From CAYRVX01 sp964642165 (lineage in GTDB: Bacteria; Planctomycetota; Phycisphaerae; SM23-33), in NCBI GenBank assembly GCA_964642165.1, contig CAZXOC010000002.1:14422-78421 (forward strand): 64,000 nucleotides of DNA. Reading direction: 5' to 3'. Under the pieces are notes generated by a model. The model made no database searches and was not told where the DNA came from. It worked only from the letters and a program-made list of their open reading frames with translations. Below, in pieces: positions 58,971 to 64,000 of this stretch; position 1 is the first letter of the stretch, and every line of letters starts with the position of its first letter. A program made the position numbers and the translations under genes.

Positions 58971-60584
58971 ATGATGACCGACTCGCATCGACGTGCCCGG
59001 TTGCACCGGGCGACGGCCCGAATCCCGGGCTGGGCGACAGTGACGATCTGCCTGGCGGGCGCCGCGGCGGCCCTCGCCGAGCCGGCCGCGCCGAAGCCGC
59101 TCGACAGCGGCATCCGCCCCGGCGAGGTCGAGAAACGCCGCTACCTCGACTACGCGCGCGAGTGCATCGACGTGCTCATCGCCCGCGGCACGGACCGCTA
59201 CGGCACGGTCCACTCCCCGATGCTGATGAGCATCCTCGACGTCCGCAGCCGGGACTGCCCCGCCGACCCCCCGCGGCTCGACGAGGCCTGGCGCGTGACC
59301 CGGCGCGGGCGGCGCAACCCCGGCGGCGGGAACCTCTATCACGACCAGGCCACCCTTGCAGCGATGTGCGAGTTGACCCGGCTGACCGCCCAGCCGCGCT
59401 ACGCCGAGTTCGCACGCCGCTGCGCGAATCACACGATGACGAAGCTGGTGGACGAGCGCGGGCTCTTCTGGTGGGGCTACCACCGCCACTACGACGCCCA
59501 CCGGGACGTGAAGACGGGCCACAGCGGCAACCACCACGAGATCCACATCCAGCAGATCGCCTGGGGCGTGCTGTGGCGGGCGAACCCGGCGGCCGTCCGG
59601 CGCGAGATCGAGGCCATCTGGCGGTGGCACGTGATCGACAAGAAGACCGGCGAGGTCAACCGCCACGCGGACGGCCGCCGCGGGTGCGACTTCGCCATGA
59701 GCGCGGGAGAGATCCTGCTGGCCTTCGCGTTCCTGCACACGAAGACGCCCCCCGCCGAGAGCCCCTGGCTGGACCGGGCGCGCCTCGTGGCCGGCTGGCA
59801 CGCGCGGCACCGGCACCCGAAGACAGGGCTCATCCCCAACCGCCCCAACGCCGGGGCCGGACGCTTCGACGGGGCGCACTTCGACACGTCGATCACGGGC
59901 CTGTACTGCGTGCGGCTGCTGGAGGCCCACGAGCTGACCGGCGAGGCGTCCTTTCGCGACCAGGCCGTGGGATACCTCCAGGCCTACGCGCATTACGGCT
60001 GGGACGCCGCGGCCGGGCAGTTCTGGGGCAGCCTGAAGCTGGACGGCACGCCCGTGCCCGGCCCGAGGACCACGGGCGGCTACCAGGCCTACGAGCCGCG
60101 GGGGCACGTGGACCTCTGGCAGCCGTACATCGCCGGCTACGAGCACCCCCTGGCCACCGCCCAGGCGTATGCCTACGCGGCGGAGCGGACGGGCAGCGCG
60201 ACGCTGCTGGCGGCGGCCCGGAAGTGGGCCGCGTGCATCCGGGCGGCCTTCCCGCCGCGCCGCGCCCTCACGAAGAGCTGGTATGCCGGCTACGCCAGCC
60301 ACTACGCCCCGCACGGCACGCACGCGGGCAACTACGGGCGGGTGATCTCCTTCTTCCTGCACCTGGGGCGGCTGACGGGGGAGACGGCGCAGGTGGACTT
60401 CGCGCGGGCCGTCGCTCGCGAGGCCGTCGCTAAGCTGTACTACCGTGGGCTGTTGCGCGGCCACCCCGCCAAGGCGTACTACGAGGCGGCCGACGACGTC
60501 GCCCTGCTGCTCCGGGCGCTGATCCAGTTGGACCAGACCCTCACCGGCCCGGACAAGGCAAAGGTGTCCTGCAAGAACTGGTGA
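58971..60584 (+). CDS. Exported (alpha/alpha)6-barrel glycosidase/lyase-like protein
   Basis: 537 residues from the ATG at 58971, which has GAGGAG seven bases upstream; another ATG at 58956 does not. Signal peptide about 1-37 (GWATVTICLAGAAAALAEPA). The rest is alternating helices with aromatic and His-rich loops typical of six-hairpin enzymes: WWGYHRHYDAHRDVKTGHSG, NHHEIHIQQIAWGVLWR, FDTSITGLYCVRLLEAHELT, GYQAYEPRGHVDLWQPYIAG, YAYAAERTGSATLLAAARKW. It recalls the pectate-lyase/unsaturated glucuronidase superfamily, but I cannot name a family. No neighbour on the same strand. Confidence 0.75.
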   Translation: MMTDSHRRARLHRATARIPGWATVTICLAGAAAALAEPAAPKPLDSGIRPGEVEKRRYLDYARECIDVLIARGTDRYGTVHSPMLMSILDVRSRDCPADPPRLDEAWRVTRRGRRNPGGGNLYHDQATLAAMCELTRLTAQPRYAEFARRCANHTMTKLVDERGLFWWGYHRHYDAHRDVKTGHSGNHHEIHIQQIAWGVLWRANPAAVRREIEAIWRWHVIDKKTGEVNRHADGRRGCDFAMSAGEILLAFAFLHTKTPPAESPWLDRARLVAGWHARHRHPKTGLIPNRPNAGAGRFDGAHFDTSITGLYCVRLLEAHELTGEASFRDQAVGYLQAYAHYGWDAAAGQFWGSLKLDGTPVPGPRTTGGYQAYEPRGHVDLWQPYIAGYEHPLATAQAYAYAAERTGSATLLAAARKWAACIRAAFPPRRALTKSWYAGYASHYAPHGTHAGNYGRVISFFLHLGRLTGETAQVDFARAVAREAVAKLYYRGLLRGHPAKAYYEAADDVALLLRALIQLDQTLTGPDKAKVSCKNW

Positions 60585-60877
60585 CCGCCAGCCTGGTTGG
60601 GGTGTATACCCCCCCCGCCGGTACAGGTCCTCATGGCTTGGATTCGAGGGTATACCCGGCGGCGAATGCAGGGGCTTCCCGACGCCGCACGTACGTCCTT
60701 CACCGGCAGCTGATTGTCCGAACCTTGAGGAATGCTCGCAAACTAATAGAGTTATAACATGCCTTTTGACAAAGATTTATGAGATTAAACCGTTTGTGTC
60801 AACATGGATAAAAGTTGACACAATCAATCACATCGCCGGTTTCGGCCGCGGAGGCGGCTGCGCCGAGGCGGCGGACG
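60585..60877. other. Non-coding region with GTATAC palindromes and an AT-rich island
   Basis: 293 bases without a gene. Near its start are GGTGTATACC (60601-60610) and GGGTATACCC (60648-60657), the second a perfect palindrome; CCGCCGG and CCGGCGG flank the stretch between them. From about 60720 to 60835 the sequence turns strongly AT-rich, unlike any other stretch here, with GTTATAAC (60751-60758), several TTGACA-like hexamers and the inverted repeat at 60794-60823. Confidence 0.7.
60794..60823. repeat. Perfect inverted repeat TTGTGTCAAC-N10-GTTGACACAA
   Basis: Arms 60794-60803 and 60814-60823 are exact reverse complements with a ten-base spacer. Each arm contains TTGACA in outward direction, so it could be an operator over divergent -35 elements, or a recombination or terminal site. 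It lies in the AT-rich island 55 bases from the AspRS fragment. Confidence 0.8.
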
Positions 60878-61033
60878 TCACGGCGTCAGGCGGCTGCGGT
60901 CGCGAGGGAACAGGCACGCCTCCTTGATGCTCGCCAGGTCCAGCATCTGCATCGTCAGGCGCTCCAGGCCCATGCCCATCCCGCCGTGAAGCGGCTCGGT
61001 CGAGGCGATGGGGGCGACGCCCGCGGCGCGGCT
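60878..61033 (-). pseudogene. Orphan C-terminus of an archaeal-type aspartyl-tRNA synthetase
   Basis: In one frame ending with TGA at 60878, about 40-50 codons read EPLHGGMGMGLERLTMQM then LDLASIKEACLFPRDRSRLT and a final P. This is class II synthetase motif 3 (GxGxGxER) and the invariant end of the archaeal-type AspRS/AsnRS (typically GLGLERLVM ... LFPRDRxRLTP). The rest of the gene is absent: the recognisable part begins right after the stop of the ABC permease at 61033, in another frame. No start codon with a ribosome binding site is present. It is either a deletion relic or an assembly chimera. Confidence 0.75.
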
Positions 61034-62853
61034 CAGAAGACGTGCCGGCGGAAGCGCCGCGCGGCGCGCCAGAGCAGCAGCACGCCCACCAGGACGTGGA
61101 CCACGCTGTAGGCCAGGACCGCGCCGGCGTGCCGCAGGACATCGCCGCCCCGCGGCGCGCCTGCCCCAACCGGGCCGTCCCGCCAGCCTGCGGGCGCGTC
61201 CTCGGACGCCGCCGCCCGGACGATGTCGCTCACCTGCACGAAGGGACTGACCCGGTAGACCGCCCGGGCGGGAGCGGCGGGCAGGTCCCAGGCGCGCCCC
61301 AGGGCGCCCGCCGCCAGCGCGACGACCGACGGCAGGACCACCCACAGCCCTGCCGCTATGGCCGCCGTGACCGTCGCGGCCACGGTGGTCCGGCGGAAGC
61401 GAGCGCTGACGTGCAGGCCCAGGCCCGCCACAAAGACCGCCACGCCCACCAGCAGGATGGCCAGGTTCCACCCCGCGACGGGGTGGAGCCTGCCGACCAG
61501 GACAGAGACCACCGCGTGGACGCCGAACGCCCCGGCGGCGGGGGCCGCCCGCCAGAAGACGGCGTGCAGCTTGGCGGCCAGGATCTGCCCGTCCGTCAGC
61601 GGCGTCGCCAGCAGCAGCGGCCAGCAGCCCGACTCCTTCTCCGACGTGATCGCCGTCGCCGACATCGCCGCCAGCAGCAGGCAGGTCACCAGCAGGGCCG
61701 CGCCCAGCACGAACGTGTGGAACGCCGCCGAGTGGAGCCAGCGGAACGACGCGGCCAGGAAATAGCAGTACCCCAGCAGGATCCCGGCGACGCCGAAGGC
61801 GATCTTGGGGTCCCTCATCAGGCTGCCCCGCATCGTCCGCCAGACGATCGGCGAGCCGGAGACCACCAGGGGCATGGCACCCGGATGGCGGCCCCTGGAC
61901 GCGGCCTTGTGGAACGCCCGGACCGCGCGGCGGAGCTCCGGGGGCACGTCCTTCTGGTCGGGCGGCTCGCAGGGCACGGAGGGCAGGTAGACGTAGTCCG
62001 GCCGCCCGGCGCGGCGGGGGCGATCCGGGTCGTTGCCGAGGGACCGCAGCGCCGCCAGCCGGAAGACGCGGACGCACCGGGCCAGCACGGCCGCCATCGC
62101 CAGCAGCGCCACGGCGCACACCACCGGCCAGGCGGCCGGCCACGCGCCGCCCCCGCCCCGCAGCATGGTCCCCGTGGACTGGGCCAGCCATAGGCCGGCG
62201 GGGAGGGCGGCGATCGCCGTGGCGGCCAGCGAGGCCAGGATGGTCTTGTACGGCCTGACGTAGACGGCCGAGTAGAGCATGGTGACCGCCCCGGCGAAGC
62301 CCGAGAAGGCCAGGATGGCCAGCACGCCGCCGAGGACGTAGGCCCACGGCACGCCGCCGAAGACCCGCGCGATGGCCAGCACCGGGAGCGTCGCGAGGAT
62401 CAGCACGGCCAGTTGGAGCATGCGGCTGAGGAACTTGCCCACGACGATGTTCTCGAACGTCAAGGGCGTGCTCATCAGCGGCGCGAGCGTCCTGCCGCGC
62501 AGCTCGTCGCCGAAGGCGTTGCTCATCAGCAGGATCGCCGCCAGCGGGGCCGCCACGAAGACGAACCAGATGATCCGGCAGGCGACCTCCTTGCCCGCCT
62601 CGGCCATGCGCGAGATCGTGAACGCCTCGCCGCGGTCGCCTATCCCCTCCCCCACGGCCGCCCAGACGAGCACCGCGAAGAGCGTCAACGCCCCGAGGTA
62701 GGCCAGACGCAGCACGTACGTTCGCCGCCGCCGGCTGTTGATCCGCAGCTCCAGGCCGGCGACGCAGCGCCCCGAGCGGACCGCGCCGGCCAGGTCCCGC
62801 AGGGATCGCCACCATGTCTTGCGGTCGAGCAAACGCTCCCCTCGCCGTAGCAC
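61033..62853 (-). CDS. ABC-2 type transporter permease
   Basis: About 606 residues from the GTG at 62851-62853; a TTG at 62832 behind GAGGGGAG is an alternative, and the ORF reaches further upstream with unlikely protein. Two similar halves: LRLAYLGALTLFAVLVWAAV, SNAFGDELRGRTLAPLMSTP, LTFENIVVGKFLSRMLQLAV in the first, and ITSEKESGCWPLLLATPLTD, GQILAAKLHAVFWRAAPAAG in the second. Both are the E-x-x-x-G-T/CxxxLLxTPL pattern of ABC-2 permeases, with about 12 helices in total. No ATPase gene is in view; it may be further right or elsewhere. Ends just before the AspRS fragment. Confidence 0.85.
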   Translation of the reverse strand: MLRRGERLLDRKTWWRSLRDLAGAVRSGRCVAGLELRINSRRRRTYVLRLAYLGALTLFAVLVWAAVGEGIGDRGEAFTISRMAEAGKEVACRIIWFVFVAAPLAAILLMSNAFGDELRGRTLAPLMSTPLTFENIVVGKFLSRMLQLAVLILATLPVLAIARVFGGVPWAYVLGGVLAILAFSGFAGAVTMLYSAVYVRPYKTILASLAATAIAALPAGLWLAQSTGTMLRGGGGAWPAAWPVVCAVALLAMAAVLARCVRVFRLAALRSLGNDPDRPRRAGRPDYVYLPSVPCEPPDQKDVPPELRRAVRAFHKAASRGRHPGAMPLVVSGSPIVWRTMRGSLMRDPKIAFGVAGILLGYCYFLAASFRWLHSAAFHTFVLGAALLVTCLLLAAMSATAITSEKESGCWPLLLATPLTDGQILAAKLHAVFWRAAPAAGAFGVHAVVSVLVGRLHPVAGWNLAILLVGVAVFVAGLGLHVSARFRRTTVAATVTAAIAAGLWVVLPSVVALAAGALGRAWDLPAAPARAVYRVSPFVQVSDIVRAAASEDAPAGWRDGPVGAGAPRGGDVLRHAGAVLAYSVVHVLVGVLLLWRAARRFRRHVF

Positions 62854-62910
62854 GTCCCACCCGGACCAGCATACCCGACGCCTCCGGCAGGGCAAGGCCT
62901 GCCGGGGCGA

Positions 62911-62940
62911 TTGCCCGTCGGCACGCGCCGCCGGTATACT
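62911..62940 (+). promoter_or_regulatory. Promoter of the UroD-like gene
   Basis: TTGCCC (62911-62916), 18-base spacer, TATACT (62935-62940), 30 bases before ATG at 62970. Divergent from the permease. Confidence 0.6.
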
Positions 62941-62969
62941 CGCCGCCCAAGCACGATCAGGAGACACCG

Positions 62970-64000
62970 ATGTCGCTCGAAGACGGCATGGCCGCCATGA
63001 ACCTCCAGATGCCCCCGCGCGTGCCGCGGACGGAGTACTCCGCGGCCGGGCACTGGGCCCTGCTGCGGCGCGTGACGGGCATCGACGTCGCCCACGACTC
63101 GCCCGGCGACGTCAAGCGGCGGGCGCAGCGGGCCTTCGTGGCCGCCTGGCGCTTCGACATCTGGTGGTCCACACTCATTGGACGCGGTGAGTTCGGCGCC
63201 ATTCGAACGAAGATGGGGCACTGCGTCTACGCCGACGGCGGCGTGGATTTCGACGAGGAGCGCGGCAGCTTCTTCTCCGAGCCCGAGGAGGTCCTCGCCT
63301 TCGACCCGTGGGAGGCCTTCGGCCAGATCGACAAGCTCGCCACCACGAAACGCTTCGAGGACCACTACCAGGCGAGCTGCCGCAGCTTCCCGGACATGGT
63401 CCACATGACGGGCATCTACGTCACGTGCGTCTCCGGGCTGATCGACCTGTTCGGCTGGGAGCTGCTCCTGCTGGCGGCCGGGGTGGACCGCCGGGCCTTC
63501 GGCGACCTCACCAACCGCTACGCCTCCTGGGTCCTCCAGTACCACGAGGCCCTCGCCGACGCCGACGTGCCCGTCGTGATGAGCCACGACGACATCGTCT
63601 GGACGGCCGGGCCCTTCCTCCCGCCGGAGTGGTACCGCCAGTACGTCTTCCCCAACTACACGCGCTTCTACCGTCCCCTCATCGACAGCGGCAAGAAGAT
63701 CCTCTACACCTCCGACGGCAACTACACGGAGTTCCTGGACGACATCGCCGCCTGCGGCGTGCACGGTTTCGTGCTGGAGCCGATGACGGACATGGCCCAG
63801 ATCGCCGAGCGGTACGGCCGCACGCACGTGTTCATCGGCAACGCCGACACGCGCGTCCTGCTGCTGGGCACGAAGGCCGACATCCGCGCCGAGGTCGAGC
63901 GGTGCATGGCCATCGGCAAGGGCTGCCCGGGCTTCTTCCTGGCCGTCGGCAACCACATCCCCCCCAACACGCCCGTGGACAACTGCCTCTACTACAACGA
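62970..64000 (+). CDS. Uroporphyrinogen decarboxylase-like (URO-D/MtaA family) protein, 3' end cut
   Basis: 343 codons are in the window without a stop. AGGAG six bases before ATG. It resembles the URO-D superfamily group of corrinoid methyltransferases and related proteins: VMSHDDIVWTAGPFLPPEW, FPNYTRFYRPLIDSGKKIL, YTSDGNYTEFLDDIAACGVH, FVLEPMTDMAQIAERYG, VFIGNADTRVLLLGTKADI and FFLAVGNHIPPNTPVDN. The final segment is the usual GNxIPPxTPxEN near the C-terminus, so only a few dozen residues should be missing. No Cys/His zinc motif was seen before the cut. Cytoplasmic; substrate unknown. Confidence 0.85.
   Translation, partial: MSLEDGMAAMNLQMPPRVPRTEYSAAGHWALLRRVTGIDVAHDSPGDVKRRAQRAFVAAWRFDIWWSTLIGRGEFGAIRTKMGHCVYADGGVDFDEERGSFFSEPEEVLAFDPWEAFGQIDKLATTKRFEDHYQASCRSFPDMVHMTGIYVTCVSGLIDLFGWELLLLAAGVDRRAFGDLTNRYASWVLQYHEALADADVPVVMSHDDIVWTAGPFLPPEWYRQYVFPNYTRFYRPLIDSGKKILYTSDGNYTEFLDDIAACGVHGFVLEPMTDMAQIAERYGRTHVFIGNADTRVLLLGTKADIRAEVERCMAIGKGCPGFFLAVGNHIPPNTPVDNCLYYN

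Noticed and set aside
60794..60823. Rho-independent terminator for the six-hairpin gene
   Set aside because: The arms are perfect, but it lies 210 bases past the stop, the stem is AT-rich and no T-run follows; an operator or recombination site is more likely.

Overview
The window looks like a chromosomal piece of a planctomycete (Planctomycetota). The G+C content is very high. The gene content includes two Tat-exported sulfatases, DUF5060 and GH123-type glycan enzymes, a DUF1080 protein, a pseudopilin of the type abundant in planctomycetes, PQQ-like propellers, and a MoxR/DUF58/BatA/DUF4175 cluster. This assignment is inference from gene content; there is no rRNA or other phylogenetic marker except bL21. 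A run of exactly 100 N at 6720-6819 shows that it is a scaffolded assembly, probably a MAG. Both ends cut genes (DUF5060 at base 1, a uroporphyrinogen-decarboxylase-like gene at base 64000).

Layout. 1-20.4 kb is an accessory, polysaccharide-centred region with genes on both strands: two DUF5060 proteins, an isomerase-oxidoreductase fusion, a 12-Asp-box propeller, two sulfatases with a tiny EF-hand protein and an M20 dipeptidase, and a three-gene plus-strand operon (CBM9-like/double alpha-beta hydrolase, GH123-like, SagB-like nitroreductase). The housekeeping gene rplU (bL21) sits inside this region without rpmA beside it. From 20.4 to 58.8 kb all 24 genes lie on the minus strand. They include a membrane-spermidine synthase-TPR fusion, a TGS GTPase, DUF1080, xseA-xseB, queG, a co-directional block of about 20 kb encoding a MoxR ATPase with three MIDAS-bearing VWA-type proteins and their coiled-coil/TPR partners, and birA-nadC. 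At the right end are an (alpha/alpha)6-barrel protein, an AT-rich island with a perfect 10+10 bp inverted repeat, an orphan C-terminus of an archaeal-type aspartyl-tRNA synthetase, an ABC-2 permease and the cut UroD-like gene.

How the parts fit. The left region suggests uptake and breakdown of sulfated or acetylated polysaccharide outside the cytoplasm (Tat sulfatases, CBM9/GH123/DUF5060, six-hairpin enzyme), with sugar processing in the cytoplasm (TIM-barrel isomerases, Gfo/Idh/MocA oxidoreductases). The VWA/MoxR block probably builds or controls a cell-envelope complex. Its PQQ-TPR giant and squalene-cyclase-like toroid lie upstream, behind a good TATAAT promoter. Recognisable promoters of the type TTGnnn-16/18-TAnnnT recur in front of many genes, so the house-keeping sigma factor logic can be read directly. 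The most unusual items are the hydrolase protein with no nucleophile serine in either alpha/beta domain, the 33-codon signal-peptide-like ORF coupled by ATGA to a DUF5060 gene, the AspRS fragment beside the AT-rich palindrome, and the 36-bp direct repeats near the left end.
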